A DNA stretch of 64,000 nt from Gordonia sp. X0973 (GCF_013348785.1 NZ_CP054691.1:496001-560000); one strand, 5' to 3'. Positions 40,975 through 50,452 are shown, numbered from the stretch's first letter. A program made the numbers and translations. The notes: generated by a model not told the origin, from the sequence alone.

Positions 40975-42177
40975 GTGCCAGCCCGACCCCGGATCACCGA
41001 TGCGCAGCGCCGTGCCAGGCAGTGGCACCGTCAACACCTGGGTGACACCCGCGCGGATGTGCCGGGCGGGGTCGCCGAGGTGGCCGATGCGGTGCTCGCC
41101 CTGCACGCGACCACCGCGTCGACGGTCTATCTGTCGACGTGGGCGCGGGCCCCGCAGCTGACGATCGCCGATGTCGACGCCGCGCTGTACGAGCAGCGCA
41201 GCGTCGTCAAACACCTCGGTATGCGGCGCACGCTGTTCGTGACCAGCCACCCCGTACTCGACGAGGTGTTGGGCGCGGTCAGCGAGCGCGTCGCCGCGTC
41301 GGAGCGCACCAATATGCTGCGCGACCTGCGGCGCAGCCCCGACATCGCCGACCCGGACGCCTGGCTGGACGAGGCCTGCGCGGCGGCGCTCGCCGAGATC
41401 GAAAGGCATGGCCCGCAGTCCACGGCGCAGGTGCGCGCCGCGGTGCCGATCCTCGACCGGGCCGTCATGGTCGCCCCGGACAGCTCGTGGGGTGGGCCGG
41501 TGCAGATGGGCTCGCGCGTCCTCAACCACCTCGCCGCCGCCGGTCGGATCGTCCGGGGCCCCGACGACGGGCCCTGGTACACCTCGCGCATCGCCTGGGA
41601 GCCGATGGCACGGTGGTTGGGGCGCGAGCCCGAACCGATGTCCGTCGACGATGGGCATGCCGCGCTCGTCGAGCGCTGGCTCCGGGCCTACGGTCCCGGT
41701 ACCGAGACCGACATCGTGTGGTGGCTCGGGTCGACCAAGAGCGCGGTGCGCCGGGCTCTGGCGCGGATCGGCGCGGTCGAGGTGGACCTGGACGACGGGA
41801 CCGTGGGCTATCTGCTGCCCGACGACGTCGAGGCCGACGATCCCGAGCCCGACGATTCGGTGGCGCTGCTGCCCGAACTCGACCCCACCACGATGGGGCA
41901 CAAGCAGCGCGGCTTCTATCTCGGCGACAATGAACGCCTGCTGTTCGACCGCAACGGCAACGGTGGGACCACCGCGTGGTGGGCCGGGCGCGTCGTCGGC
42001 GGCTGGCGGCCGGGACCCGACGGCATCGAACTGGTGCTGTGCGAGACCGTGCCGGCCCGCGTCGAGCGCGCGTTGGTCGAGCGGGGCGAGCAACTGACCG
42101 ACTGGTGCGCACCGGGCGGGGTGCCGCGCGGCCTCTATCTCGGGCCGCTGCAGAAGGACGCCGATCGCGCCGGATAG
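40975..42177 (+). CDS. Winged-helix DNA-binding domain protein (AlkX/YcaQ-like, PF06224)
   Basis: A 400-residue protein of the winged-helix DUF1006/AlkZ group. ITDAQRRARQWHRQHLG starts it, VLALHATTASTVYLSTWAR is near 42-60, and SVVKHLGMRRTLFV near 76-89. ALLPELDPTTMGHKQRGFYLG near 293-313 is the characteristic late motif. E. coli members are DNA glycosylases that unhook crosslinks; the actinobacterial branch is not characterised and activity here is uncertain. TAGACT 6 nt before GTG supports the start. Confidence 0.85.
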   Translation: MPARPRITDAQRRARQWHRQHLGDTRADVPGGVAEVADAVLALHATTASTVYLSTWARAPQLTIADVDAALYEQRSVVKHLGMRRTLFVTSHPVLDEVLGAVSERVAASERTNMLRDLRRSPDIADPDAWLDEACAAALAEIERHGPQSTAQVRAAVPILDRAVMVAPDSSWGGPVQMGSRVLNHLAAAGRIVRGPDDGPWYTSRIAWEPMARWLGREPEPMSVDDGHAALVERWLRAYGPGTETDIVWWLGSTKSAVRRALARIGAVEVDLDDGTVGYLLPDDVEADDPEPDDSVALLPELDPTTMGHKQRGFYLGDNERLLFDRNGNGGTTAWWAGRVVGGWRPGPDGIELVLCETVPARVERALVERGEQLTDWCAPGGVPRGLYLGPLQKDADRAG

Positions 42178-42236
42178 CGACCCGAAATCGATTGCGGCCG
42201 TGTGGGATTGGGTGTCGGGCGGGATAGCATGGCCCG

Positions 42237-43061
42237 ATGACTCTCGTGGTTCCCACCGCGCTCGGCGACGTCGCGGTCCACCTGCACGGCCGCGATCCGT
42301 CTACCGCGCCGGGGCTGTTGCTGCTGCACGCCAACCCCGGCGACGCCCGCGACTTCGACCAGGTGGTGCCGGACCTGTCCCGCGACCACGCGGTGGCCGT
42401 GCTCGACTGGCCCGGATTCGGCGAGTCGACGGTCGGCGATCCGCATGCCGTGACCGCGGTCGGCCTGGTCGACGTGGCGGAACAGGTCCTCGACGAGCTG
42501 GCGTCGCGGGGATTCGACCGGCTCGCCGTCATCGGCAACAGCGTCGGCGGATTCGTCGCGATGCGTCTGGCGGAGCGTCGTCGCGAGGTCGCCGCGGTCG
42601 TGCTGGTGAATCCGGCGGGATTCGCGCCGCCGAACCCGCCGATGCGCGCCTTCTGCTCGGTGATGGCGAAGCCGTCCTTCGCTCGCCGTGCCGTGCGGCC
42701 CCTCGCCCGTCTCTACCTGGGAAAACGCTCGGCCGACGGCGTGCGGGCGGCCTATCTGCGCGTCCGCGAACTGCGCGCCGACCAGCGCCGGCTGGCGGTG
42801 TACTGCTCGCTCTGGCAGAGCTTCGCCGATCCGCGGGTGTATCTGGGTTCGGCCCGCGTCGCCACCGATGTGCCGGTCCAGGTCCTCTGGGGGATGCGCG
42901 ACGTGATCAATCCGTACCCGCTCAACAAACGGGCGTTGTCGGTGGCGCTCCCCGACGCGGCAGTGGTCCGGCTCCCGGCGGCGCACGAGGTGTTCGCCGA
43001 GCGGCCGGAGCTGTTTCTCGCCCGAGTCCGCCCGTTCCTGGCCGCGCTCACAGGTGTCTGA
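42237..43061 (+). CDS. Alpha/beta hydrolase
   Basis: A 274-residue serine hydrolase. LLLHANPGDARDFDQ holds the oxyanion region, and the nucleophile elbow GNSVGG is near 99-104 with Ser101. LWGMRDVINPYPLN supplies the acid and AAHEVFAERPE the catalytic His. The substrate is unknown. A -10 hexamer TAGCAT ends 6 nt before the ATG. It precedes phoP by 47 bp but phoP appears to have its own promoter. Confidence 0.87.
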   Translation: MTLVVPTALGDVAVHLHGRDPSTAPGLLLLHANPGDARDFDQVVPDLSRDHAVAVLDWPGFGESTVGDPHAVTAVGLVDVAEQVLDELASRGFDRLAVIGNSVGGFVAMRLAERRREVAAVVLVNPAGFAPPNPPMRAFCSVMAKPSFARRAVRPLARLYLGKRSADGVRAAYLRVRELRADQRRLAVYCSLWQSFADPRVYLGSARVATDVPVQVLWGMRDVINPYPLNKRALSVALPDAAVVRLPAAHEVFAERPELFLARVRPFLAALTGV

Positions 43062-43108
43062 CAGCTAATCGTCAGGTGTGGTGGTCCCCGGCGCGGCACA
43101 CTGGTGCC

Positions 43109-43813
43109 ATGACAGCTGCAGCCAAGGACGCCCGAGTGCTCGTCGTCGACGACGAGGAGAACATCCGCGAACTGCTCAGCGTCTCGCTGAAGTTCCAGGG
43201 CTACGACGTGACGACCGCCGCCAACGGCCCCGAGGCGCTCGACATCTGTCGGACGCACCGCCCCGATCTCCTCGTACTCGACGTGATGATGCCGGGGATG
43301 GACGGCTTCGGCCTGCTCAAACGGCTTCGCGACGACGGGATCGACGCGCCGGCGCTCTTCCTCTCCGCGCGCGACTCCGTCGCCGACAAGGTGAACGGTC
43401 TGACGATCGGCGGCGACGACTACGTCACCAAACCGTTCAGCCTCGAGGAGGTCGTGGCCCGCCTCGAAGTCATGCTGCGGCGCTCCGGCTTCACCGACTC
43501 GGCGGAACGCTCGACGCGGATCGTGTTCTCCGACATCGAACTCGACGACGAGACGCACGAGGTTTGGAAGGACGGCGAGTTGGTGGCGCTCTCGCCGACC
43601 GAGTTCACCCTGCTGCGCTACTTCATGGTCAACGCCGGCACGGTGCTGTCCAAGCCGCGCATCCTCGACCACGTCTGGAACTACGACTTCGGCGGCGACG
43701 TCAACGTCGTCGAGTCCTACGTCTCCTACCTGCGTCGCAAGGTCGACACCGGCGAGAAGCGCCTGATCCATACGCTGCGCGGCGTCGGGTACGTCATGCG
43801 CGAACCGCGCTGA
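43109..43813 (+). CDS. phoP: Response regulator PhoP
   Basis: A 234-residue OmpR-family regulator. The receiver domain (about 8-125) has acidic DDE at 14-16 and the phosphoacceptor Asp58 in LVLDVMMPGMDGFG. The winged-helix output domain (about 140-234) has LSPTEFTLLRYFMVNAGTVLSKP, then RILDHVWNYDFGGDVNVVES and ends RGVGYVMREPR. This is almost word for word the output domain of M. tuberculosis PhoP (Rv0757), so DNA targets may be similar. The CACACT hexamer 6 nt before the ATG may allow leaderless start. phoR follows after 7 bp. Confidence 0.94.
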   Translation: MTAAAKDARVLVVDDEENIRELLSVSLKFQGYDVTTAANGPEALDICRTHRPDLLVLDVMMPGMDGFGLLKRLRDDGIDAPALFLSARDSVADKVNGLTIGGDDYVTKPFSLEEVVARLEVMLRRSGFTDSAERSTRIVFSDIELDDETHEVWKDGELVALSPTEFTLLRYFMVNAGTVLSKPRILDHVWNYDFGGDVNVVESYVSYLRRKVDTGEKRLIHTLRGVGYVMREPR

Positions 43814-43820
43814 GCCGATC

Positions 43821-45266
43821 GTGGCTCGCATTCCGCTTCGAATCTCCCTGGTGGTGCTGGCCGCACTGCTGGTCGTCGCCGGCCTGACGGTGTCCGGGAT
43901 CCTGGTCAGCCGGGCGATGCGCGAAGACCTGTTCCGCCGCGTCGACTCGCAGTTGAGCGCCGCCGTCCAGACCTGGGCGCGGCCGCGCGACCCTAAGCTG
44001 GCCAATCAGCGCGGCCCGGCCAGCGCGCGGCGCCCACCGTCGAACTTCTACGTCCGGGTCGCCCTCGGCGAGGGGGTGATGGTCCGCAGCAACGATTCGG
44101 GCTTCAACCCCGACGTGCGGTCGGTGGAGGACAACCCGGCCGAACACGTTGGCCCGGTGACGGTGCCGTCGGTGGAGGCCGGCGGACCCGAGTGGCGGGT
44201 CATCAAGTCGAGTAACCCGCACGGCGAATCCATCGTGGCGATGCCGCTGACGCTGGTCGACGAGACGGCGTCGCGATTGGTCCGCCTGCAACTCACCGTC
44301 GGGATCGTCGTCATCTCGCTGATGTCGTTGCTCAGCTATCTCCTGGTGCAGCGCAGCCTGCGGCCCCTCCGCCGGGTGGAGGAGACGGCGCACGCCATCG
44401 CCGAGGGCGATCTGGACGAACGCGTGCCCGAGTCGTCGCCGCATACCGAGGTCGGCAGCCTCGCCAACTCGTTCAACCTGATGTTGGCCCGCATCCAGGA
44501 GGCCTTCGCCGCCGTCGAGGCATCTGAGCGGCAGGCCCGGGCGTCGGAGGAGAAGATGCGCCGGTTCGTCGCCGACGCGGGCCACGAGCTGCGCACCCCG
44601 TTGACGTCTATCAAGGGATTCGCCGAGCTGTACCAGCAGGGTGCGGTCACCGATGCCGACGACGCCTTCCGCCGCGTCAACGACGAGGCGACGCGGATGT
44701 CCCTGCTGGTGTCCGACCTCATGATGCTCGCCCACCTCGACGCCGATCGCCCGATCGAGCGCGCCCCGGTCAAAGTTTCCGAACTCGCACTCGAGGCGGT
44801 GCATTCGGCGCTGGCCGCCGCCCCGGACCGGATCGTCGAGTTGGAGGCCCCCGATCCGTCGCCGGTCGTCCTGGGCGATCACCCGCGACTGATGCAGGTG
44901 TTGCGCAATCTGATCAACAACGCCGTCGCGCACACCCCGCCGTCGGCGTCGATCATGGTCTCCGTCATCGAGAACCCGGCCTCCCACACGGTGCGGATGC
45001 AGGTGGCCGACGACGGTCCGGGCCTCACCGAGGAGGACAAGAAACGGGTCTTCGACCGCTTCTTCCGCGGCGACAGCTCCCGCTCGCGCGGTGCCAACGG
45101 AGCCGGGAACGGTCTGGGTCTGTCGATCGTCTCCGCCCTGGTCGCCGCCCACGGCGGCCAGGTCGGCGTGGATTCCGAGCCGGGACACGGGGCGACGTTC
45201 TGGGTGGACCTCCCGGCTGCATCGGCAGCCGTGGGAAAGGCCGCCTACCAGTCGGTCTCGTCGTAG
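43821..45266 (+). CDS. phoR: Sensor histidine kinase PhoR
   Basis: A 481-residue membrane kinase. TM1 is at about 8-30, a periplasmic sensor domain at 31-157, TM2 at 158-178, and HAMP at 179-232. The H-box VADAGHELRTPLTSIKGF has His255. The ATPase domain has NLINNAVAHTPP (N-box), DDGPGL, FDRFFRGD and NGLGLSIV. It phosphorylates PhoP; the signal is unknown (acid pH in M. tuberculosis). Its 3' end overlaps the convergent adh gene by 22 bp. Confidence 0.94.
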   Translation: MARIPLRISLVVLAALLVVAGLTVSGILVSRAMREDLFRRVDSQLSAAVQTWARPRDPKLANQRGPASARRPPSNFYVRVALGEGVMVRSNDSGFNPDVRSVEDNPAEHVGPVTVPSVEAGGPEWRVIKSSNPHGESIVAMPLTLVDETASRLVRLQLTVGIVVISLMSLLSYLLVQRSLRPLRRVEETAHAIAEGDLDERVPESSPHTEVGSLANSFNLMLARIQEAFAAVEASERQARASEEKMRRFVADAGHELRTPLTSIKGFAELYQQGAVTDADDAFRRVNDEATRMSLLVSDLMMLAHLDADRPIERAPVKVSELALEAVHSALAAAPDRIVELEAPDPSPVVLGDHPRLMQVLRNLINNAVAHTPPSASIMVSVIENPASHTVRMQVADDGPGLTEEDKKRVFDRFFRGDSSRSRGANGAGNGLGLSIVSALVAAHGGQVGVDSEPGHGATFWVDLPAASAAVGKAAYQSVSS

Positions 45267-46369
45267 ACGATCATTCCGCGGATGTTGACGCCGGCGAGCA
45301 TGTCGTCGTAGCCCTTGTTGATGTCTTCCAGACGGTAGGTCCGCGTGACCAGGTCGGTGAGGTTCAGCGCGCCCGCACGGTACTCGTCGAGGAGGGTCGG
45401 CACCTGGGTGCGCGGTCCGGCGCCGCCGAAGATCGCGCCCTGTAGCCGTTTCTGCATCAGCGTGAGGTCGAAGAGGTTGAGGGAGACGTCCATCGCGGCG
45501 AAGTCGCCCATCCCGACGACGAGGGTCTGACCACCCTTTCCGGTCAGCGCCAATCCGGGGGCGATGTGCTCGCCCTTGATCTCGCCGATGGTGAGGATGA
45601 CGGTGTCGGCCATCCGGCCCCAGGTCATCTCTTCGACGGCGGGCAGGGCGGCTTCCATGCTCTCGAAGACGTGTGTGGCGCCGAGCCTTTCGGCCATGTC
45701 GCGCTTGAACCCCACCGGGTCGACGGCCACCACGTGACGCGCACCGGCGGCCTTGGCGCCCTGGACCGAATTGATGCCGACGCCACCGATGCCGACGACG
45801 ACGACCGTGTCACCGGGGCGGGTGCCGCCGATTTGGGTCGCCGAGCCCCAGCCGGTCGCGATCCCACAGCCGAGCAGTGCCGCTTCGCGCAACGGGATGT
45901 CGTCCTCGATCTTCACCAGCGACGCCTGGTTCACGGTGATGTAGGGCGAGAAGGTCCCGAGCAGGCACATCGGCGTGAGTCCGACGCCGTTGTGGGTGAC
46001 CCGGTTCGTCTGGTCGGCAATCGCGCGCCCCTTGACCAGGCCGGCCCCCTCGTCGCACAGGTTCTGCGCGCCCCGGGAACAGGGGCCGCAGACGCCGCAG
46101 GCGGGGATGAAGGCGGTGACCACGTGGTCGCCCTCGGCGAAACGGCTGACGCCGGGCCCGACCTTGACGACCGTGCCGGCGCCCTCGTGGCCGCCGATGA
46201 CCGGCATCCGCGCCGGACTCTGACCGGTGCGCAGATGATGGTCGGAGTGGCATAGTCCGGAACTCGTCAGCCGGACCTGGACCTCGCCCTCGACCGGGTC
46301 GCCCAACTCGACTTCTTCGACTTTCCAATCCTCGCCGACGTCGAACAAGATGGCAGCCTTCGTCTTCAT
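45245..46369 (-). CDS. adhB: Zinc-dependent alcohol dehydrogenase, NDMA-dependent type (AdhB-like)
   Basis: A 374-residue medium-chain dehydrogenase. Catalytic zinc ligands are in GLCHSDHH and GHEGAG. The structural zinc cysteines are in CGVCGPCSRGAQNLC, and the NAD motif VVVGIGGVGINSV is near 191-203. The sequence fits the actinobacterial NDMA-dependent class whose tightly held NADH is recycled by mycofactocin, and occupies the place of Rv0761c after phoPR. No mycofactocin genes are in this window. CACACT 7 nt before ATG may be its -10. Confidence 0.9.
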   Translation of the reverse strand: MKTKAAILFDVGEDWKVEEVELGDPVEGEVQVRLTSSGLCHSDHHLRTGQSPARMPVIGGHEGAGTVVKVGPGVSRFAEGDHVVTAFIPACGVCGPCSRGAQNLCDEGAGLVKGRAIADQTNRVTHNGVGLTPMCLLGTFSPYITVNQASLVKIEDDIPLREAALLGCGIATGWGSATQIGGTRPGDTVVVVGIGGVGINSVQGAKAAGARHVVAVDPVGFKRDMAERLGATHVFESMEAALPAVEEMTWGRMADTVILTIGEIKGEHIAPGLALTGKGGQTLVVGMGDFAAMDVSLNLFDLTLMQKRLQGAIFGGAGPRTQVPTLLDEYRAGALNLTDLVTRTYRLEDINKGYDDMLAGVNIRGMIVYDETDW

Positions 46370-46486
46370 CCTTCGTAGTGTGCTCCGGCGCGCCCCGGCA
46401 CATCGCTCGTTCGGCGCGAGTCGTCGAGGGTTGCGCGGCGAGCGCCGCGATTGACAACGTGGGCGTTGTCGGTTGGCATGGGAACC

Positions 46487-46912
46487 ATGTCTTCCGTGTT
46501 CTCGATGATCATCAGCGGCCAACTCCCGGGCCGGTTCGTGTGGCGCGACGACCGAACCGTCGTCTTCCTCACCATCAACCCGGTGACCCCCGGGCACGTG
46601 CTCGTGGTTCCCGTCGAGGAGGTCGACCATTGGGAGGCCGTGGACTCCGGCCTCTTCGACCACTTGACCGACGTGGCCCGCACCCTGGGGCAGGCGGTCA
46701 AGAAGGGCTTCGACGCGCCGCGCGCCGGCCTGATGATCGCTGGGCTGGAAGTGCCCCATTTGCATCTGCACGTCTTCCCCGCGTGGAAGCTGGAGGACTT
46801 CTCCTTCGCCGCGGCCGACCCCGACCCCGACCCCGCCGAACTGGACCGGGCCGCCGAGACGATTCGCGCCACCCTGCGCGAGATGGGTCACGGCGAGTTC
46901 GTGCCCGCCTAG
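46487..46912 (+). CDS. HIT-family protein (Rv0759c-like)
   Basis: A 141-residue histidine-triad nucleotide hydrolase/transferase. SMIISGQLPGRFVWRDDRTV starts the fold and HLHLHVFP (near 93-100) is the catalytic triad, with NPVTPGHVLVVP earlier. ATG 46487 (MSSVFSM) aligns best with relatives; other in-frame starts lie just upstream. It probably cleaves nucleotide phosphoramidates. The corresponding M. tuberculosis gene lies between phoR and adhB. Confidence 0.9.
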   Translation: MSSVFSMIISGQLPGRFVWRDDRTVVFLTINPVTPGHVLVVPVEEVDHWEAVDSGLFDHLTDVARTLGQAVKKGFDAPRAGLMIAGLEVPHLHLHVFPAWKLEDFSFAAADPDPDPAELDRAAETIRATLREMGHGEFVPA

Positions 46913-46921
46913 CCGGGCCAA

Positions 46922-46983
46922 CAGCTACCGAATCCCACAGAAGCTGCCGAAGCAACGGTAGAAACCGGGAAATTCGGTAGCGG
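46922..46983 (+). repeat. 62-bp palindromic element, copy 2
   Basis: Starts CAGCTACCGAATCCCACAGA. Perfect 10-bp terminal inverted repeats GCTACCGAAT (46924-46933) and ATTCGGTAGC (46972-46981) flank an inner CTGCCG/CGGTAG. It matches copy 1 at 51 of 62 positions in inverse orientation. It lies between the convergent HIT and recQ-like genes. Confidence 0.82.
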
Positions 46984-46997
46984 ATGTGAGCCCCTCG

Positions 46998-49139
46998 CTA
47001 GACGCTGCGGTGGATGACCAGGGGGAGTACCGCGGTTGCACCTGCTTCGCGGAGTTTCGCCGCGGCGACCGTCACGGGCCACCCGGAGCGGGTGTCGTCG
47101 ACCACGAGCAGTACCGCGCCCGACGGTGCGGAGTCGGCGGGAACGTCGATGGCGTCTCGCCAATGCGCGGCCTCGGCGGCGGAGTTCGCGTCGTCGGACG
47201 GGCCGCCCGGACGCACCGTCAGTGCGGCGCCCGTCCGCTGGCCGATCGCCCGCAGCCGCTCGGCCAGCTGGGCGGCGAGGTCGTGACCGGTGAGGCGCAG
47301 CGACCAGATCTGATCGGGACGGACACCGGACTCTTGACCCCACGGGCGCAGGGTGGCGACGGCGGCGCCGGCCATCTCGTCCAGGGCCTGCTCCTCGCCG
47401 TGCTGGGCGGCGAGCAGCACGTCCTGCCATTCCGGCGCATCGGCGTGGGCGAGGACGCGTCCCGGTTCGGCCGCCAACTCGGCGGGGATGCGGCCACGCG
47501 CGCCGAAGGCTCCGCCCGGCCACATCTTGCGCGGCTCGAAGACAGTCGCCCGGCCCCGCAGCGACGCGGTGATCGCGCGCACCGAGTCCGCGCCGACAGC
47601 GGCCGTCGCCTCCGGTACGCCGCCCCGACAGAAGCTGCACCGACCGCACGGCTCGGTGAGCGGATCGTCGAGCGCCGCGGTGAGCAGTTGCATCAGGCAG
47701 CGCTCGCCGCGGACATAGGAGCGCATGATGTCGGCCTCGCGTCGGCGGACCGAGAGGATGTCGGCGTAGTGCTGCTCGTCGTAGCGCCAGGGGGTTCCGG
47801 TGGCGAACCAGCCGTCGGTGCTCCGCTCGGCCGCTCCGTCGACGGCGAGCTGCTTGAGCATCAGGTCGATCTTGGTGCGACGCAGCCCGGTCTGTGCCTC
47901 GAGCGCGACGACCGAAAGCGGTGAGGACTCGTCGGGCAGCGCCTCGAGCAGGGTCGTCATCTGCCGCGGGTCCGGGATCGAGGCGGTGGCGAAGTACTCC
48001 CAGATCCGATCGTCGGTGCCGGAGGAGAGGAGCATGACGACGGCCTCGTCGAGTGCGCGCCCGGCACGGCCGACCTGTTGGTAGTAGGAGACCGGCGACG
48101 GTGGCGACCCGATGTGGATGACGAATCCGAGGTCCGGTTTGTCATAGCCCATGCCCAGTGCGGAGGTGGCGACCAGCGCCTTGATCTCGTTGCGCGCCAA
48201 CGCATCCTCGAGGCGTTGGCGCGCACCGGCGTCGAGCTGCCCGGAATACGCGGCCACCGGATAGTCCGCCCCCTGCACCGCCTTGATCGCGGTGACCAGG
48301 CGGTCCGTATCGGCGACGGTGAGCGCGTAGACGATGCCGGAGCCGGGCAGCGAGTCGATGTGCTCGGCCACCCAGGCATACCGCTGAATCGGCGACAACC
48401 CGTCGATCACGTTGAGCTGCAACGACTTTCGTGCCAGCGGACCGCGCAACACGGTGGTGTCCGAACCGAGCTGGCGGGCGACGTCGGCGGTGACCCGTTC
48501 ATTCGCCGTCGCGGTCGTCGCGAGAACCGGTGAGCCGGGGTGCAATTCGCGCAGAACGTCGGCGACGCGTCGGTAGTCGGGGCGGAAGTCGTGGCCCCAA
48601 TCGGAGATCGCGTGCGCCTCGTCGATCACCAGCAGTCCGAGGCCGGGGGAGTCGGGACCTGCCAGGGCGGAGAGGACGCGCCGCCCGAATCCGGGGTTGG
48701 CCAGGCGCTCGGGTGACACGAGCAGAACGTCGATGCTCTCGGCGCGCACCGACTCCTCGATGGCGCCCCAATCGTCGAAGTTCGACGAATTGATGGTCGC
48801 GGCCGTCAGTCCGGCGCGGGCGGCGGCCTCGACCTGATCGCGCATCAGCGCCAGCAACGGGGAGACGACGAGTGTTGGTCCGGCTCCGGCGGCGCGGCGC
48901 AGTGCCGTCGCCACCCAGTACACGGCCGACTTGCCCCACCCGGTGGCCTGGACGACGAGCACTCGTGGTGCCCTGGATCCACTTGGCTCCGCCCCCGATG
49001 TCGTACTCGCGGCCGGACTGACCGGCTGCACGAGGCGCTCGACCGCGGTGAGCTGGTCGTCGCGCAGCTTCGCGTCGGGACCGGCGAGCGCGGTGATCAC
49101 GCCGGCGGCGGTCTGCTGCTGTGCTGCGTCGAGTGCCAT
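46998..49139 (-). CDS. RecQ-family DNA helicase with a phosphoribosyltransferase-like C-terminal domain
   Basis: A 713-residue superfamily-2 helicase. Walker A ATGWGKS has Lys70, the DEAH box is at 173-176, TATANERV is motif III and QQVGRAGRA (354-362) motif VI. A zinc knot uses Cys481, Cys498, Cys501 and Cys504, then a winged region. The last 100 residues hold VLLVVDDTRSGWPVTVAAA, which resembles the PRPP loop of type I phosphoribosyltransferases. RecQ enzymes unwind recombination intermediates; the extra domain's role is unknown. TAGGCT 6 nt before ATG marks a leaderless start. Confidence 0.9.
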   Translation of the reverse strand: MALDAAQQQTAAGVITALAGPDAKLRDDQLTAVERLVQPVSPAASTTSGAEPSGSRAPRVLVVQATGWGKSAVYWVATALRRAAGAGPTLVVSPLLALMRDQVEAAARAGLTAATINSSNFDDWGAIEESVRAESIDVLLVSPERLANPGFGRRVLSALAGPDSPGLGLLVIDEAHAISDWGHDFRPDYRRVADVLRELHPGSPVLATTATANERVTADVARQLGSDTTVLRGPLARKSLQLNVIDGLSPIQRYAWVAEHIDSLPGSGIVYALTVADTDRLVTAIKAVQGADYPVAAYSGQLDAGARQRLEDALARNEIKALVATSALGMGYDKPDLGFVIHIGSPPSPVSYYQQVGRAGRALDEAVVMLLSSGTDDRIWEYFATASIPDPRQMTTLLEALPDESSPLSVVALEAQTGLRRTKIDLMLKQLAVDGAAERSTDGWFATGTPWRYDEQHYADILSVRRREADIMRSYVRGERCLMQLLTAALDDPLTEPCGRCSFCRGGVPEATAAVGADSVRAITASLRGRATVFEPRKMWPGGAFGARGRIPAELAAEPGRVLAHADAPEWQDVLLAAQHGEEQALDEMAGAAVATLRPWGQESGVRPDQIWSLRLTGHDLAAQLAERLRAIGQRTGAALTVRPGGPSDDANSAAEAAHWRDAIDVPADSAPSGAVLLVVDDTRSGWPVTVAAAKLREAGATAVLPLVIHRSV

Positions 49140-49249
49140 GCGTCGAGCCTAGAGGTCGTCTCCGACGCCCCACGCGGGCCGCGGCCCCGCCCCACGGGTT
49201 GTCCACAGCTCGCGCTGAATGTGGACGACAGCCGGTTTACCGTAGTCGG

Positions 49250-50443
49250 ATGCCACTGCAATCACGACTGCGACGGATGATCGGCCGCGACCCCGCCGAG
49301 GAGGGCCGGGCCGGCAGCAATCTCGAGATCTTCTACGACCTGGTCTTCGTCGTCGCCTTCTCCGTGGCATCGGCGCAACTGGCGCACTACCTGGCCGAGG
49401 GCCACTACTGGACCGCGATCACCGGCTACGTCCTGATGACCTTCGCCGCGATCTGGGCGTGGATCAATTTCGCGTGGTTCGCCTCCGCCTTCGACACCGA
49501 CGACTGGCTGTTCCGACTGCTGGTCCTGGTCCAGATGATCGGCGTCGCCATCCTGGCCATCGGCATCCCCGAGGTGTTCTCGTCGATCGACGCTGGTCAT
49601 CACCCGGCCATGACGATGCCGGTCGTCGGATACATCGTCATGCGCGTCGGCATGGTCGCCCAGTGGCTGCGCGCGGGCGCTCAGTCGCCGGAATACCGCC
49701 GCACCTGCTACACCTACGCTCTCGTCACGCTGGTCGCGCAAGTGGGCTGGATCGTCATCGCCGTCGCGCCGCTGAACCTGCGCGCCACCTTGGCAGCGGC
49801 CGTGGTGTGCGTCGCGATCGAGTGCACCGGTCCGTGGGTCGCCGAGACCCGGGTCAAGGCGACGCCGTGGAATCCCTCGCACATCGCCGAGCGCTACGCG
49901 ACGCTGACCGTCATCACCCTCGGCGAGGGGGTGGTCGGGACCGTGGCGCTGCTGCAGGCCCTCATCGAACGGACCGGGTGGAGTGTGCAGACCGCGATCC
50001 TCGGACTGGCCGCGATGGGGGTCACCTTCGCCATGTGGTGGCTGTACTTCCTCATGCCCAACGGCGAGACCCTGCGCGAACATCCGGAGCGGTGCTTCCC
50101 GTTCGGCTACGGCAACATGCCGCTGCTGATGGCTTGTGCGGGTGTCGGCGCCGGGCTGCACGTCGTCGCGCTGTGGATCGAGAGCAAGGCGCACATCTCC
50201 AACGTGGCGATCGTGCTCTGCCTGGCGGTGCCGGTGGCCGTCTTCTGCCTCGGCGTGATCGCCATGAACGAGTATCTGGTCCGGTCGAAGTCGAATGCGG
50301 CGCCGGCGATGGTGGCGGCCCTGGTCCCGCTGGCGGCGGGCGTGATCCTGGCGGCGCTCGGAGCCCCGTTGCTGCTCTGCGTCGTCGTCATCTGTCTGAT
50401 CCCCGTGATCCCGGTGATCGTCGTCGAGATCATCTGCGATTAG
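49250..50443 (+). CDS. Low-temperature-requirement A (LtrA) family membrane protein
   Basis: A 397-residue protein with about ten membrane helices. The LtrA signature NLEIFYDLVFVVAFSVASAQLAHYL is near 24-48 and LGEGVVGTVALL near 224. The family's biochemical role is not known despite the cold-growth name. ATG 49250 follows TACCGT by 6 nt. purD begins 9 bp after its stop. Confidence 0.88.
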   Translation: MPLQSRLRRMIGRDPAEEGRAGSNLEIFYDLVFVVAFSVASAQLAHYLAEGHYWTAITGYVLMTFAAIWAWINFAWFASAFDTDDWLFRLLVLVQMIGVAILAIGIPEVFSSIDAGHHPAMTMPVVGYIVMRVGMVAQWLRAGAQSPEYRRTCYTYALVTLVAQVGWIVIAVAPLNLRATLAAAVVCVAIECTGPWVAETRVKATPWNPSHIAERYATLTVITLGEGVVGTVALLQALIERTGWSVQTAILGLAAMGVTFAMWWLYFLMPNGETLREHPERCFPFGYGNMPLLMACAGVGAGLHVVALWIESKAHISNVAIVLCLAVPVAVFCLGVIAMNEYLVRSKSNAAPAMVAALVPLAAGVILAALGAPLLLCVVVICLIPVIPVIVVEIICD

Positions 50444-50446
50444 GCT
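50441..50446 (+). promoter_or_regulatory. -10 hexamer fixing the purD start (leaderless)
   Basis: TAGGCT overlaps the ltrA stop codon and lies exactly 6 nt before GTG 50453. It excludes the GTG at 50447, which would fall upstream of the transcript. Confidence 0.6.
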
Positions 50447-50452
50447 GTGCGC

